From assembly GCF_016909575.1 (NCBI RefSeq), contig NZ_JAFBGA010000021.1:1-64000 (forward strand): a stretch of DNA of 64,000 nt. Reading direction: 5' to 3'. Each line of letters starts with the position of its first letter. The stretch's first letter is position 1. The stretch comes from Streptomyces sp. HB132. Lineage in GTDB: Bacteria > Actinomycetota > Actinomycetes > Streptomycetales > Streptomycetaceae. Below are positions 1 to 11,762 of the stretch, piece after piece. The position numbers were made by a program, and so were the translations under genes. The notes beneath the pieces were generated by a model. It did not search any database. It was not told the DNA's origin and saw only the letters and a list, made by a program, of their open reading frames with translations.

Positions 1-936
1 ACTCGGGGGTTGGAGCTGGATCTGTTCGTGGTGTTCTCGTCGGCGGCGGGGGTGTTCGGTACTCCGGGGCAGGCGAATTATGCGGCGGCCAATGCCTTTG
101 TGGACGCGTTGGTGTCGGAGCGGCGGGCGGGTGGTCTGCCGGGTCATTCGTTGTCGTGGGGGTTGTGGGAGGAGACGAGTGGGCTGACGGCGTCCTTGGA
201 CGAGGGGGGCCGGGACCGGTTGAGTCGTGGTGGTGTTCGTGCGTTGAGCACGTCCGATGGGCTGGCACTCCTTGACCGTGCGTTGGCTTCGGACGAGGCT
301 CATACGGTTCCCGTCGGGCTGGATCTCGCGAGCCTGCGGGAGGGTGGGTCTGTACCCGCGTTGTTGCAGGGGCTGGTACGCAAACCCCCACGCCGAACAG
401 CCACGGCTGACGCGGGATCGCTGCGCGACAGGCTGCTGGCGCTTCCCGGGGCTGAGCGTGCGGACGTCCTGCTCGACGTGGTCCGCGAAAACGTCGCTGC
501 CGTCCTGCGGTACGCCACGGCCACGGGGATCGCCCCCACCCAGTCCTTCGCCACGCTCGGATTCGACTCACTCACCGCCGTCGAACTGCGCAACCGGCTC
601 GCCTCCGTCGTCGGCAGCAGGCTGCCCACCTCGCTCGTCTTCGACTACCCCACCCCCGTCCTGCTGAGCGGACATCTCCTCGGACTGCTCCTGCCGGCGA
701 CGGACCCGGCCGAGCGGAGCGCGGAGACGCTCGACCGGCTCGAGGCGATGCTCGCCGAGGAGTGGGACGGCGCCGAGGCCAGCAGGGTCACGGCCCGCCT
801 GGAGACCCTGCTGGTGCGCTGGCGGGACCGGGCCAAGGCCGTCGTCGGCAGTGTGTCCGACGGTGACGACGACCTCGACTCGGCGACGGACGACGAAGTC
901 CTCCGCTACATCGACGACGAACTCGGGCTCAGCTGA
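1..936 (+). CDS. Modular type I polyketide synthase, C-terminal end (KR-ACP-docking), partial
   Basis: The reading frame is open from base 1, so the gene starts upstream of the window. The visible 311 residues begin within a ketoreductase: the FSSAAG stretch and the GQANYAAAN catalytic Tyr/Asn region lie in residues 8-35. An ACP follows with the phosphopantetheine serine in [11 protein letters not shown] at residue 190. The acidic, helical tail (about residues 235-311, ending in ELGLS) looks like a C-terminal docking domain for the next PKS protein, whose start lies 48 bp downstream. Codon style changes near base 370-420: before it many codons end in G or T, after it C dominates. This is typical of a module built by recombination. 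The identity as a PKS module end is secure. The extender unit and the fate of the KR product cannot be read because the upstream domains are missing. Confidence 0.95.
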   Translation, partial: TRGLELDLFVVFSSAAGVFGTPGQANYAAANAFVDALVSERRAGGLPGHSLSWGLWEETSGLTASLDEGGRDRLSRGGVRALSTSDGLALLDRALASDEAHTVPVGLDLASLREGGSVPALLQGLVRKPPRRTATADAGSLRDRLLALPGAERADVLLDVVRENVAAVLRYATATGIAPTQSFATLGFDSLTAVELRNRLASVVGSRLPTSLVFDYPTPVLLSGHLLGLLLPATDPAERSAETLDRLEAMLAEEWDGAEASRVTARLETLLVRWRDRAKAVVGSVSDGDDDLDSATDDEVLRYIDDELGLS

Positions 937-984
937 TGGCCGCCGCGACCACGCGTGTGTGTCACTCCAAGAAAGGTTCTGAGC

Positions 985-3900
985 ATGGCTGACAAGGTGC
1001 AGGTCGTCGAATACCTGAAGCGGGTGACGGCAGACCTGAAACGGACCAGGCAGCGTGTCCGGGACCTGGAGGACGCGCATCGCGAGCCGATGGCCATCGT
1101 GGGGATGAGCTGCCGGTTCCCCGGACACGCGGGCACCCCCGAAGCGTTCTGGGACTTCGTGCGGGACGGCGGTGATGCCATGGGCCGGTATCCGGACGAC
1201 CGCGGATGGCTGCTGGACAACGAGCAGGACCCGGACGGGACGGAGCCCCTCAGGCAGGGCGGGTTCATCGACGCGGCCGCCGATTTCGACGCGGGTTTCT
1301 TCGGCATCTCCCCCCGCGAGGCCATGGAGATGGACCCGCAGCAACGCGTGCTGCTGGAAGCCTCCTGGGAAGCGTTCGAACGTGCCGGCATCGACCCGAC
1401 GACCCTTCAGGGCAGCCGGACCGGAGTGTTCGTCGGAGTGAACGGTGCCGACTACGGGGCCCTGCTCAACCATTCCCGGCACGAGTCGCACGGATATGTG
1501 CTGACCGGCACCGCGTCGAGCGTGGTCTCGGGCCGCGTCGCCTTCACCTACGGCTTCGAAGGGCCCGCGGTCACGGTCGACACCGCGTGTTCTTCGTCGC
1601 TGGTGGCGCTGCACCTCGCCGCTCAGGCGCTGAGGGCCGGTGACTGCCCGCTCGCGGTGGTGAGCGGGGTGACCGTGATGTCGACCCCCGGCGTGTTCGC
1701 GGAGTTCGGCAAACAGCGCGGGCTGGCGGCCGACGGCCGGTGCAAGGCGTTCGCCGCCTCGGCCGACGGCACGGCCTGGGGCGAGGGCGTCGGCGTGCTG
1801 CTTGTGGAGCGGCTGTCGGACGCGCGCCGCAACGGTCACCGCGTCCTCGCCGTGGTGAAGGGCTCCGCCGTGAACCAGGACGGCGCGTCGAACGGGCTGA
1901 CCGCGCCGAACGGCCCCTCCCAGCAACGTGTGATCAGGGACGCGCTGGCCAACGCCGGAGTCGCGTCGAGTGACGTGGACGTGGTGGAGGCGCACGGTAC
2001 GGGGACGTCGCTGGGCGATCCGATCGAGGCGCAGGCGCTCCTCGCGACGTACGGGCAGGGGCGCCCGGACGGGCGGCCGGTGCTGCTGGGCTCGGTGAAG
2101 TCCAACATCGGGCACACCCAGGCTGCGGCGGGCGTCGCCGGGATCATCAAGATGGTCCTGGCACTGCGGCATCAGGAGGTGCCGCCGACCCTGCACGTGG
2201 ACGAGCCCAGCCCGCACATCGACTGGTCGTCCGGCGCCGTCGAGCTGGCGACCGAGGCAATGCCCTGGCCGGAGACGGACAGGCCGCGCCGCGCGGCCGT
2301 GTCGTCCTTCGGGATCAGCGGCACCAACGCCCACGTCATCCTGGAAGAGGCCCTGGAAGAACCCGTCGCCGGCGAACCGGTCGCGGCGGGCGGGGTCCTG
2401 CCCTGGGTGCTCTCCGCCAAGACGGCCGACGCCCTGCGGGGCCAGGCGGAACGGCTCCGCGACTACGCCGGTGTGGCCAGGGAGAACGCTGCCACGGCCC
2501 AGGACGCCGGCGCGGTCGCCATGGAACTGGCCTCCTCCCGGGCGGCGTTCGACCACCGCGCGGTGGTCCTCGGCGAGGACTTCGAAGGGTTCGAGCAGCT
2601 GCTGGGCACGCTGGCGGGCCAGGACCGGGCGGCAACCGGACGGCACATGGTGTCGGCCGCGGTGCGCCCCGGAGCCAAGGTGGCCTTCGTCTTCGCCGGG
2701 CAGGGAGCCCAGTGGGCGGGCATGGGCCGACAGTGGCACGACGAACTCCCCGCCTTCGCAGCGGCGTTCGACGCGGTGTGCGAGGAGGCCGACAGAGGGC
2801 TCGAGGTCCCGCTGGCGGACGTCGTCCTCGCCCCGGAGCACTCCGCCCACGCGAACCTGATCGACCGGACCGAGTACACCCAGGTCGCCATGTTCGCGAT
2901 CGAGGTCGCGCTGTTCCGCACGCTGGAAGCCTGGGGGGTGCGCCCGGACGTCGTGATGGGCCACTCGATCGGAGAGATCGCCGCGGCCCACGTGGCCGGG
3001 GTGCTGTCGCTGTCCGACGCCGTGAGGCTGACGGTCGCCCGCGGCAGGCTCATGCAGCAACTGCCCGACGGCGGGACCATGCTGGCGGTCGAAGCCGGTG
3101 AGGCCGAGGTCGAGGAGTGGCTTCGGAGCACCTCCGGGCGCCAGGTGTCGATCGCGGCGGTGAACGGCCCGACGGCCGTCGTCGTCTCGGGCGCGGCCGA
3201 TGACGTGCGGAGCCTCGCCGAGGCCGCCGAACGGGCCGGGCGCCGTACCCGCGGGCTGCGGGTCAGCCACGCCTTCCACTCACCGCTCATGGAGCCGATG
3301 CTCGCCGAGTTCCACACCGTCCTCGACGGGCTGGCCTGGGCGCCGCCGACGATCCCCATGGTGTCCACAGTCACCGGCGCCGCGGTGTCCACGGAGGAGC
3401 TGACCTCACCGGGGTACTGGGTACGCCACGCGCGCGAGGCGGTCCGGTTCCAGGACGCCGTCCGTTCCCTGGAGGGACGCGTCGACGCCTTCCTCGAACT
3501 CGGCCCGCACACGGTGCTGACCAGGCAGATCGAGGACAGTCTGCGCGAAGGGGAGCCGGTCGTCACCTCGGTCGCCCACCGGGAACGGCCCCAGGTCGCG
3601 AGTCTGCTGCGCGCCGTGGGGACGCTGTGGACCCGGGGGATCGACGTGGACTGGGCCTCTGTGCTGCCCGCTCCGGCAGGCCGGCCCGACCTGCCCACCT
3701 ACGCCTTCGAACGGCAGCGCTTCTGGCCCCGGATGTCGCCGCGCGGCCTCGCCGGTGACGCTGCGGCTGCCGGCCTCACCGGTATCGAACACCCGCTGTT
3801 GGGCGCGGCGGTCAGCGTGGCGCAGGGCGACACAGTCGTCCTCACCGGGCGGCTCTCCCTCGCGACGCACCCCTGGCTGGCCGACCACGCCGTGCTGGGC

Positions 3901-6900
3901 GCAGTGCTGTTACCGGGTACCGCCTTCGTGGAACTGGCCCTGCGCGCCGGACAGGACGTGGGACTCGGGCAGCTGGCTGACCTGACGCTGGAGACTCCGC
4001 TGGTGCTCGAGGCATCGGGCGCCACCCAGATCCAGGTGATCGTGGAGCAGGCCGACTCCACCGGTTGCCGGTCGCTCACCATCCACTCGCGCCCCGAACC
4101 CGCCGCCGACGCCACAGGGCCCGGATCGGTGGAGTGGACCCGACACGCTCGCGCCGTGATCGAGGCACTGCCCAACGGACCGAACGTCACCGACTTCGGT
4201 GCGGTGACCGGGACCGTCTGGCCGCCGCGGGGTGCCACCGGCATCGACATCGAGGACTTCTACCCGGCGCTGGCCCGCCAGTCCTACGCCTACGGCCCTA
4301 CGTTCCAGGGACTGCGCGCCGTCTGGCGGCGCGGTGACGACGTCTTCGCCGAGGTGGCCCTGCCCGACGGCGCGACGGCCGACGCATTCGGAATCCACCC
4401 GGCACTGCTGGACGCGGCGCTGCACACGGTCGGGCTCGGCGTGCTGCCCGACGAGGCAGGCGATGCGGCGAGACTGCCGTTCACGTGGTCCGGAGTGCGG
4501 CTGTGGGCGAGCGGTGCACGGTCGGTCAGGGTCTGGCTGTCGGCCGCCGGTACCGCGGCGGTCCGGGTCCGGGCCGCCGACGAGGCCGGTGCCCCGGTCA
4601 TGGGGATCGACGAACTGGTGTTGCGCCCGGCGTCGACGGCCCGGGTCGCGCGGCCCGTGGTGGCGGAGTCGCTGTTCATACCGCGGTGGGAGCGGTGGGA
4701 GCAGGCAGCCACGCCCGGCGGGAAGCCACCGCTGCTGTGGGCCGACGGCGTGAGTGCCGCCGACCTCGCGGCCGAGGAGCCGGATCTCGTGCTGCTGGAC
4801 GGCGCGAGCCGGTCGGGATCCGGCCGGCACATGCCGGATCAGGCCCTGGAAGCGGTGACCACCGTGCTGGAACGGGTGCGGGAGTGGCTGACGCACGACG
4901 GTCTCGCGAGTGCGCTGCTGGTCGTGCTGACCCGGGGCGGGACCCGGGTGACCGCCGCTGACGGCATCGATCCGGCGCAGGCGTCGACGCACGGACTGGT
5001 GCGCTCGGCGTGCTCGGAGCACCCGGACCGGTTCGTGCTGCTCGACACCGACACCGACGAGGTGCCGGTGGCCCCGCTGCGAGCGGCGATCGAGGCGGGC
5101 GAGACGGAGATCGCCGTCCGCGGCGGCGCGGTGTTCGTACCCCGGCTGGTCCGTGGCGCCGTACCCGCCCAGGCTTCGACCGCTCCCCGGCCGGGCGGCG
5201 GCACGGTGCTCGTCACCGGCGGCACCGGCGTCATGGGCTCCGCCGTCGCCCGGCACCTCGTCACCGCGCACGGAGTCACCGACCTGGTGCTGGCCGGCCG
5301 TCGTGGCCCCGACGCCCCCGACGCCGCCGAGCAGGCCGAACGGCTGCGGGAACTCGGTGCCACCGTGCGGCTGGAGGCCTGCGACGTCGGCGACAGGGAC
5401 GCGGTCGCGGAACTGCTGGCGGGGATCCCCGGCCTCCGTGGCGTGGTGCACGCGGCCGGGGTCCTGGACGACGGGGTGATCACGTCGCAGACGCCGGAGC
5501 GCGTGGCGACGGTCTTCCGGCCGAAGGCCGCCGCCGCGTGGCACCTTCACGAACTGACCCGGGACATGGACCTCGACCTGTTCGTGATGTTCTCCTCCGC
5601 CGCCGGGATCTTCGGCTCCCCGGGGCAGGCCAACTACGCCGCCGCCAACAGCTTCCTCGACGCGCTGGCCCGGCACCGTCACGCCGAGGGCCTGCCCGCC
5701 CACTCGCTGGCCTGGGGACTCTGGGCCGAAACCAGCGCGATGACCGGCACCCTGAGCGACACCGACCTAGGCCGGATCAACCGCAGCGGTCTGCGGGCGT
5801 TCTCCGAGGAGGAGGGACTGGCGCTGTTCGACGCCGCGACCCGGTTGTCCGAACCGGTCGTCCTCCCGGTACGCCTCGACCTGCGTGGCCGGAACGACCC
5901 GCCCCCACTGCTGCGCGGGCTGGTCACCGCCCCCCGGCGCAAGGCGTCCGCCGGCTCCGGCGCGCCGGCCGAGCAGGGCTGGCATGACCGGCTGACGGGA
6001 CTGACGGCCGCCGAACGCTCCCACACACTGGTCGAGTTGGTGCGCGGACACGTAGCCGCGGTGCTGGGCCACGCCACTGCCACCGACATCGGGCCCGAGC
6101 AGTCCTTCGCCACGCTCGGCTTCGACTCCCTGACGGCCGTGGAACTGCGTAACCAACTGGCCGCGATCACCGGTGTGCGGCTGCCCACGACCCTCGTTTT
6201 CGACTACCCCAGTCCGGAGGCGCTGGCCGGGTTCCTCGGCTCGGTCCTGGTCGGTCGGGAGGAGACGGGGGAGCGGGCGGAGCGGCCGGCCGTGACGGCC
6301 GACGAGCCGATCGCGATCATCGGTATGAGCTGTCGGTATCCGGGCGACGTGGGCTCCCCGGAGGACCTGTGGGACCTGGTGGTCGACAACCGTGAGGGCA
6401 TCGCCGGATTTCCCACCGACCGCGGCTGGGACCTGGAGGCCCTCTACGACGCCGACGGCACCACCCCGGGCACGACCTATGTGCGGGAGAGCGGCTTCCT
6501 CTACGGCGCGGCCGACTTCGACGCGGGCTTCTTCGGCGTCGGGCCCCGAGAGGCACTGGCGATGGATCCGCAGCACCGGCTGCTGCTGGAGCTCTCCTGG
6601 GAGGTGCTGGAGCGGGCCGGCCTCGAGACGACGAGCCTGCGGGGCAGCAGCACAGGTGTCTTCTCGGGTCTGATGCACCACGACTACGTGGCCCGGCTGC
6701 AGTCGGTCCCCGAAGAGGTCGCGGGGTATCTGAGCAACGGGAACGCGGGCAGCGTGGCGTCGGGCCGGGTGGCCTACACGTTCGGCTTCGAAGGGCCTGC
6801 GGTGACCGTCGACACGGCGTGCTCCTCGTCGCTGGTCGCGCTGGACATGGCCGTGTCGGCGCTGCAGCGAGGATCCTGCGACCTGGCGCTCGCGGGAGGA

Positions 6901-9900
6901 GTCGCCGTCGTCTCGACCCCGGCGGCGTTCACCGAGTTCACCATGCAGCGCGGACTGGCGGCCGACGGCCGCTGCAAGGCGTTCGCCGGCTCGGCGGACG
7001 GCACGGCCTGGAGCGAGGGCGTCGGGGTGCTCCTGGTGGAGCGGCTGTCCGACGCGCGCCGCAACGGTCACCGCGTCCTGGCCGTGGTGCGGGGTTCGGC
7101 GGTCAACCAGGACGGTGCGTCCAACGGGATGACCGCGCCCAACGGCCCCTCCCAGCAACGGGTCATCCGCCAGGCGCTGGCCAACGCCGGACTGGCTCCG
7201 TCCGACGTGGACGTGGTGGAGGCACACGGCACCGGCACGACGCTGGGCGATCCGATCGAGGCCCAGGCGCTGATCGCGACGTACGGGCAGGACCGGCCGA
7301 GGGAGCGGCCGGTCCTGCTGGGGTCCGTCAAGTCGAACCTCGGGCACACCCAGGCCGCCGCGGGCGTGGCCGGCATCATCAAGATGGTCATGGCGATGCG
7401 GCACGGCACGGTGCCCGCCACGCTGCACGTGGACGAGCCGAGCCCGCACGTCGACTGGTCGGCGGGCGCAGTCGAGCTGGCGACCGAGGCGCTGCCGTGG
7501 CCGGAGACGGACAGGCCGCGCCGCGCGGCCGTGTCGTCCTTCGGTATCAGCGGCACCAACGCGCACGTCATCCTGGAACAGGCCCCGGATGAGACCCGGG
7601 CCGCCGGTCCGGTCGCGGAGCCGGTCATCGCCGGAGGCGCCCGGCCGTGGGTGCTGTCGGCGAAGTCTGCCACCGCCCTGCGCGGCCAGGCGGAGCGACT
7701 GCGGGAGTTCACGCTCGGTCCGGTGGGCGCCGGGGCGCCGGTGAACGACGTCGCGGGCGCGCTGGCGGGTTCCCGCACGGTGTTCGGCCACCGAGCGGTG
7801 GTGCTCGCCGCCGACCGCGCCGGATTCACCGAAGGGCTCGCCGTCCTCTCGGGTACGGGTTCCGGCGGCACGACGGAAGTGGTGCAAGGGGTGGCGCGGC
7901 CCGGTGCGAAGGTCGCGTTCGTCTTCCCGGGCGGGCAGCCGGCGTGGGCGGGCGTGGCGACCGGGCTGCTGGACTCCTCCCCGGTCTTCGCCGAGTCCCT
8001 GGCGCAGTGCGCGGAAGCACTTGCTCCGCACACCGGCTGGGATCTGCTCGACGTCCTCCGTGACCGGCCGGCCACGCTGGAGGACCCGGGCACGGCCCGG
8101 CCGGTGAGCTGGGCCGTCATGGTCGCGCTGGCCGCGCTTTGGCGTTCGGTCGGTGTGACCCCCGCCGCCGTGGTCGGCCTGGCCGAGGGAGAGATCTCCG
8201 CCGCCTGCGTGGCCGGCACCGTCTCACTGGCCGACGGGGCGGCCCTGGTCTCGTCCCCGCTCGCGCCGTCGCCCCTCGGGGCGCAGGCTCTTCCCCCGAG
8301 CGGTTCCCTCCCCGTCCACGCGGCGACCGCCGCTGACGCGGACCGGGGGAGCGAGGGCGGACCGCCGCCACTCACCGAGGTGCTGGACCTGCTGTTCGGG
8401 GAGGGTGTGGACACCTTCGTCGAGGTCAGCCCGCACCCCGTTACCACGGCCGTCGTCGAGGAAGCGGCAGCCGCCGCCGGACGCGAGGTGGTCGTGGTCG
8501 GTTCCCTGCTGCGTGGCCAGGACGAGCGGACCGCGCTGGTGCGGTCCGCCGCGGTGCTCTGGTCGGGCGGGGTGGGCGTGGACTGGCCGCTGCTGGTGCC
8601 CCCGCCCGGGAACGCGGTCGACTTGCCGACGTACGCCTTCCAGCACAAGCGCTACTGGCTGGATGCCCCCGAGGCCCCCGGCGACGGCCAGGCCCGGAAG
8701 CCCGCCGCGCGTGAGCTGCCACGGTCCGAGCCGGCGGAGGACGTCCTCGCCCTGGTGCGGGAGGCCGCTCCGGACAAGCGCCGTCGGCTGCTGGAAGACG
8801 TCATCCGGACCGAGGTCGCCGCCGTCCTGAGCCACGAGGACGCCGGGGACATCGCCCTGGACATCGAGTTCCTCCACCTCGGGGTCGATTCACTCGCGGG
8901 CCTCATCCTGCGCGACCGGCTCGAGGAACTGCTGGAGGTGGAGCTCGGGGCGACGGCGATGTTCGACCATCCGACCACGGCCCGGCTCGCGGGCCGGCTG
9001 GCGGAACTCGTCGGGGACGGGGCGGTGGAGGCCGTCAAGGCGCCGGCGGCTCCCGGGGCCTTCGACAGCATCGAGGCGCTCTACCGGGAGTCGTACGCCC
9101 TCGGGCAGGCAGGGTCCGCGGGCATGGACCTCGTCCAGGCGGCGGCGCGGATCCGGCCTTCCTTCACCACCGGGAGTGCTGCCGAGCACGTCCAGCCCCC
9201 CGTCCGGCTGTCCCGGGGGGACGGCAGCCGGGCAGCCCTGATCTGCCTGCCGGCCATCACGGCCACCGCCGGGCCGGTGCAGTACGCAAAGCTGTCGCAA
9301 CGGGTGCAGAGCGGACGAGAGGTCGTCGTGCTGACCAACCCCGGTTACGCGGAAGGGCAGTTGGTTCCCGAGACCTTCGAGAGCTTCATCGAGCAGCGGA
9401 TAGCGGCGTTGCGCGCGTCCGTCGGAACGGACCGCTTCGTACTTCTCGGTCACTCGGCGGGCGGGCTGATCGCCCACGCCATGGCGATGCGGGCCGAGCA
9501 GGTGGGGCTCGCCCCCTCCGGGGTCGTGCTCATCGACACGTTCCAGGCGGGCGACCGGTTCTCCCAGAAGACGACCAACGCGATGATGGACGGCCTGTTC
9601 GCCCGCGAACACCTCCTCGGTTCCGATGCGTTGAGTGGCGTCCGGCTGACGGCCATGGGGCGCTACCACACGCTGATGGCCGAGTGCGAGATCGCCCCGA
9701 TCGAGAGCCCGACCCTCTTCCTGCGCGCGGCCGACCCTCTGCCGCACCAAGCCGAAGGTCCCGACGGCGACGGTTCGGCCGAGGGTGACTGGCGGCCTTC
9801 GTGGCCCTTCCGGCACACGCTCGCCACCACGCCCGGCGACCACTTCACGATCATGGAGGACAACATTGCCGTGACAACCGAAGCCATCGAGCGGTGGCTT

Positions 9901-9918
9901 ACCGACCAGGGGATCTGA
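985..9918 (+). CDS. Terminal bimodular type I PKS: KS-AT-DH-KR-ACP-KS-(decayed AT)-ACP-TE
   Basis: This 2977-residue PKS finishes and releases the polyketide. The start ATG at 985 has GAAAGG 9 bases upstream; an in-frame GTG at 955 is less likely. Residues 1-33 are an N-terminal coiled-coil docking segment. KS1 runs from about 34 to 460 (Cys202, His337, His377). AT1 has GHSIG with Ser661 and HAFH at 762-765, predicting malonyl-CoA. The DH has HxxxGxxxxP from His968 and Asp1143. The KR has a GGTGVMG nucleotide motif, an LDD motif at 1494-1496 (B-type) and Tyr1551. ACP1 carries Ser1715. KS2 starts near 1774 and keeps Cys1946. The AT2 remnant has GLAEGE at 2398-2403 instead of GHSxGE and lacks the middle of the domain. 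ACP2 carries Ser2636. The TE has GHSAG (Ser2824) and His2953. A TTA codon lies at 3910-3912. The gene is followed by the carbamoyltransferase 56 bp downstream. Confidence 0.96.
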   Translation: MADKVQVVEYLKRVTADLKRTRQRVRDLEDAHREPMAIVGMSCRFPGHAGTPEAFWDFVRDGGDAMGRYPDDRGWLLDNEQDPDGTEPLRQGGFIDAAADFDAGFFGISPREAMEMDPQQRVLLEASWEAFERAGIDPTTLQGSRTGVFVGVNGADYGALLNHSRHESHGYVLTGTASSVVSGRVAFTYGFEGPAVTVDTACSSSLVALHLAAQALRAGDCPLAVVSGVTVMSTPGVFAEFGKQRGLAADGRCKAFAASADGTAWGEGVGVLLVERLSDARRNGHRVLAVVKGSAVNQDGASNGLTAPNGPSQQRVIRDALANAGVASSDVDVVEAHGTGTSLGDPIEAQALLATYGQGRPDGRPVLLGSVKSNIGHTQAAAGVAGIIKMVLALRHQEVPPTLHVDEPSPHIDWSSGAVELATEAMPWPETDRPRRAAVSSFGISGTNAHVILEEALEEPVAGEPVAAGGVLPWVLSAKTADALRGQAERLRDYAGVARENAATAQDAGAVAMELASSRAAFDHRAVVLGEDFEGFEQLLGTLAGQDRAATGRHMVSAAVRPGAKVAFVFAGQGAQWAGMGRQWHDELPAFAAAFDAVCEEADRGLEVPLADVVLAPEHSAHANLIDRTEYTQVAMFAIEVALFRTLEAWGVRPDVVMGHSIGEIAAAHVAGVLSLSDAVRLTVARGRLMQQLPDGGTMLAVEAGEAEVEEWLRSTSGRQVSIAAVNGPTAVVVSGAADDVRSLAEAAERAGRRTRGLRVSHAFHSPLMEPMLAEFHTVLDGLAWAPPTIPMVSTVTGAAVSTEELTSPGYWVRHAREAVRFQDAVRSLEGRVDAFLELGPHTVLTRQIEDSLREGEPVVTSVAHRERPQVASLLRAVGTLWTRGIDVDWASVLPAPAGRPDLPTYAFERQRFWPRMSPRGLAGDAAAAGLTGIEHPLLGAAVSVAQGDTVVLTGRLSLATHPWLADHAVLGAVLLPGTAFVELALRAGQDVGLGQLADLTLETPLVLEASGATQIQVIVEQADSTGCRSLTIHSRPEPAADATGPGSVEWTRHARAVIEALPNGPNVTDFGAVTGTVWPPRGATGIDIEDFYPALARQSYAYGPTFQGLRAVWRRGDDVFAEVALPDGATADAFGIHPALLDAALHTVGLGVLPDEAGDAARLPFTWSGVRLWASGARSVRVWLSAAGTAAVRVRAADEAGAPVMGIDELVLRPASTARVARPVVAESLFIPRWERWEQAATPGGKPPLLWADGVSAADLAAEEPDLVLLDGASRSGSGRHMPDQALEAVTTVLERVREWLTHDGLASALLVVLTRGGTRVTAADGIDPAQASTHGLVRSACSEHPDRFVLLDTDTDEVPVAPLRAAIEAGETEIAVRGGAVFVPRLVRGAVPAQASTAPRPGGGTVLVTGGTGVMGSAVARHLVTAHGVTDLVLAGRRGPDAPDAAEQAERLRELGATVRLEACDVGDRDAVAELLAGIPGLRGVVHAAGVLDDGVITSQTPERVATVFRPKAAAAWHLHELTRDMDLDLFVMFSSAAGIFGSPGQANYAAANSFLDALARHRHAEGLPAHSLAWGLWAETSAMTGTLSDTDLGRINRSGLRAFSEEEGLALFDAATRLSEPVVLPVRLDLRGRNDPPPLLRGLVTAPRRKASAGSGAPAEQGWHDRLTGLTAAERSHTLVELVRGHVAAVLGHATATDIGPEQSFATLGFDSLTAVELRNQLAAITGVRLPTTLVFDYPSPEALAGFLGSVLVGREETGERAERPAVTADEPIAIIGMSCRYPGDVGSPEDLWDLVVDNREGIAGFPTDRGWDLEALYDADGTTPGTTYVRESGFLYGAADFDAGFFGVGPREALAMDPQHRLLLELSWEVLERAGLETTSLRGSSTGVFSGLMHHDYVARLQSVPEEVAGYLSNGNAGSVASGRVAYTFGFEGPAVTVDTACSSSLVALDMAVSALQRGSCDLALAGGVAVVSTPAAFTEFTMQRGLAADGRCKAFAGSADGTAWSEGVGVLLVERLSDARRNGHRVLAVVRGSAVNQDGASNGMTAPNGPSQQRVIRQALANAGLAPSDVDVVEAHGTGTTLGDPIEAQALIATYGQDRPRERPVLLGSVKSNLGHTQAAAGVAGIIKMVMAMRHGTVPATLHVDEPSPHVDWSAGAVELATEALPWPETDRPRRAAVSSFGISGTNAHVILEQAPDETRAAGPVAEPVIAGGARPWVLSAKSATALRGQAERLREFTLGPVGAGAPVNDVAGALAGSRTVFGHRAVVLAADRAGFTEGLAVLSGTGSGGTTEVVQGVARPGAKVAFVFPGGQPAWAGVATGLLDSSPVFAESLAQCAEALAPHTGWDLLDVLRDRPATLEDPGTARPVSWAVMVALAALWRSVGVTPAAVVGLAEGEISAACVAGTVSLADGAALVSSPLAPSPLGAQALPPSGSLPVHAATAADADRGSEGGPPPLTEVLDLLFGEGVDTFVEVSPHPVTTAVVEEAAAAAGREVVVVGSLLRGQDERTALVRSAAVLWSGGVGVDWPLLVPPPGNAVDLPTYAFQHKRYWLDAPEAPGDGQARKPAARELPRSEPAEDVLALVREAAPDKRRRLLEDVIRTEVAAVLSHEDAGDIALDIEFLHLGVDSLAGLILRDRLEELLEVELGATAMFDHPTTARLAGRLAELVGDGAVEAVKAPAAPGAFDSIEALYRESYALGQAGSAGMDLVQAAARIRPSFTTGSAAEHVQPPVRLSRGDGSRAALICLPAITATAGPVQYAKLSQRVQSGREVVVLTNPGYAEGQLVPETFESFIEQRIAALRASVGTDRFVLLGHSAGGLIAHAMAMRAEQVGLAPSGVVLIDTFQAGDRFSQKTTNAMMDGLFAREHLLGSDALSGVRLTAMGRYHTLMAECEIAPIESPTLFLRAADPLPHQAEGPDGDGSAEGDWRPSWPFRHTLATTPGDHFTIMEDNIAVTTEAIERWLTDQGI

Positions 9919-9974
9919 CCCCCTCCGTCCGCACCACGCCCGCAATCCGGCACGCCAGCCTGTGAAGGACAGTA

Positions 9975-11762
9975 ATGATCATTCTTGGATACAACGGCTT
10001 CTCCCGAATCGCCGAGCTCTTCGGCAAGCACTACGGCTACACCGCTGACAGCGTCGACCGGCACAGCTTCCTCGGCCACGACGCGGCGGCCGCCCTGTTC
10101 ATCGACGGCGAGCTGGTGGCCGCCGTGGAGGAGGAGCGGATGAACCGGCAGAAGAAGACGACGGCCTTCCCCGTCAACGCCATGAACTGGTGCCTTGAGA
10201 AGGCCGGGATCACCTACGAGGACGTGGACCGCTTCGCGTTCGGATGGAACTTCTCCGAGGAGTTCGCCGACACGGCCATCAAGGCCATCGCCAACGCTCC
10301 GATACCCCCCGAGTACAAGTTCCAGACGCTGGGCTCCTTCGGTGAGATCTACACCGGAGCGTTCAGCCGCCCCGCGCTGATCGAGGACTTCACGCGCAGC
10401 ACCGGATTCGCCCTGCCGGACGAGAAGCTGATCACCGTTCCGCACCACCGGGCGCATCTGGCCTGCGGCCGGTTGTTCGCCGGGTTCGAGGACGCGGCCT
10501 TCTTCATCAGCGACGGCCAGTCCGAGAAGGACAGCGCGATCATGGGCGAGGTGCGTGACGGCAAGGTCGAGGTCTTCGACCAGTACACCATCGACTCCGC
10601 CAACTCGATCGCCCAGCTGTTCGCCGAGGTCACCCGCTACCTCGGATTCACCCCCAACAACGACGAGTACAAGGTCATGGGCCTGGCCGGTTTCGGTACG
10701 CCGGTGGAGCAGAACCCGTTCCTTGACCGGATCGTCACCCTTGAGGAGGCCGGCAGGTATTCACTGGTCCTGGCGCACGACCCGCGTGGCCCCCGGGCCT
10801 ACCACGGCCTGTTCGACGAGATGTTCGACGGTAATGACGGCAACCGCAACGACTTCGAGTTCCGGTTCAAGGTCGCCCGAGCCGCCCAGCACATGGTCGA
10901 GGTGGTGACCGAGCACCAGCTGCGCGCGCTCGCCGAGGCCACCGACCTCCGCGACCTGATCTTCGAGGGCGGGCTTGCACTGAACTGCGTCAACAACACC
11001 AAGCTGTTCGAGAACCTGCCCTTCGAGCGGGTCGAGGTCAGCTTCGGCGCCAGCGACCCGGGTGTCTCCATCGGAGCCGCGGCACACGCCGCCGTGGCCG
11101 AATCCGAAAAGCTCGCACCCGCCGGGTCGCCCTACCTCGGTCCGGAGTACGGCACCGAGGAGATACGCACGACGCTGGGCGGGTACGAATCTTCGGTCAC
11201 CTGGCAGGAGATGCCGACCGACGAGATCGTGAAGAAGACCGCGGAACTGCTGCAGGACCGGACCGTCATCGCCTGGTTCCAGGGCCGCACCGAGTACGGC
11301 CCCCGGGCGCTCGGCAACCGGAGCATTCTCGCCAACCCCGCACACGCGGACATGAAGGACATCATCAACACCCGGGTCAAGCACCGGGAGGAGTTCCGGC
11401 CGTTCGCCCCGATCGTGCTGGAGGAGGACGCGGCGCGGGTGTTCGAGCTGGGCAAGAAGGAGCGCTCGCCCTACATGACCTTCGTCTTCCCGGTGCGGCC
11501 CGAATTCCAGGACAAGATCGCGGCAGCCACGCATGTGGACGCCACCTCGCGGATCCAGACGGTGACCGAGGACGGCAACCCGCTGCTGGCCGAGCTCCTG
11601 CGCGAGTTCACCGCCCGTACGGGAGTGCCCTGCCTGGTGAACACCTCGTTCAACGTCGCGGGCGAACCGATCGTCTGCTCGCCGAAGGACGCGGTCGAGT
11701 GCTTCCTGGGTACCGACATCGACCACCTGGTCATCGGTGACTTCCTGGTCTCCAAGCGATGA
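9975..11762 (+). CDS. O-carbamoyltransferase (NodU/CmcH/TobZ family)
   Basis: This 595-residue protein matches the full length of carbamoyltransferases that move carbamoyl from carbamoyl phosphate, via carbamoyl-AMP, to a hydroxyl. The HHxxH metal-binding cluster of the Kae1/YrdC-like fold is at His157, His158 and His161. Other conserved stretches are EGGLALNC, GRTEYGPRALGNRS, KHREEFRPFAP and NTSFNVAGEP. The ATG has a good ribosome site (GAAGGACAG, 9964-9972). Its stop overlaps the next start in an ATGA, so it is translated with the ABC-like genes. Known relatives tailor ansamycins, aminocoumarins and cephamycins. Here the likely substrate is the polyketide released by the upstream PKS, but a role on the peptide product is possible. 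Confidence 0.95.
   Translation: MIILGYNGFSRIAELFGKHYGYTADSVDRHSFLGHDAAAALFIDGELVAAVEEERMNRQKKTTAFPVNAMNWCLEKAGITYEDVDRFAFGWNFSEEFADTAIKAIANAPIPPEYKFQTLGSFGEIYTGAFSRPALIEDFTRSTGFALPDEKLITVPHHRAHLACGRLFAGFEDAAFFISDGQSEKDSAIMGEVRDGKVEVFDQYTIDSANSIAQLFAEVTRYLGFTPNNDEYKVMGLAGFGTPVEQNPFLDRIVTLEEAGRYSLVLAHDPRGPRAYHGLFDEMFDGNDGNRNDFEFRFKVARAAQHMVEVVTEHQLRALAEATDLRDLIFEGGLALNCVNNTKLFENLPFERVEVSFGASDPGVSIGAAAHAAVAESEKLAPAGSPYLGPEYGTEEIRTTLGGYESSVTWQEMPTDEIVKKTAELLQDRTVIAWFQGRTEYGPRALGNRSILANPAHADMKDIINTRVKHREEFRPFAPIVLEEDAARVFELGKKERSPYMTFVFPVRPEFQDKIAAATHVDATSRIQTVTEDGNPLLAELLREFTARTGVPCLVNTSFNVAGEPIVCSPKDAVECFLGTDIDHLVIGDFLVSKR

Noticed and set aside
568-3279. A 903-codon open frame on the - strand opposite the PKS
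   Set aside because: It lies antisense to conserved PKS domains and is rich in Arg, Gly and His with no motif. Long antisense frames are expected in high-GC coding DNA.
3910-5703. A 597-codon - strand frame opposite the PKS DH-KR region
   Set aside because: Same composition artefact; no ribosome site and no recognisable fold, while the + strand carries clear catalytic motifs.
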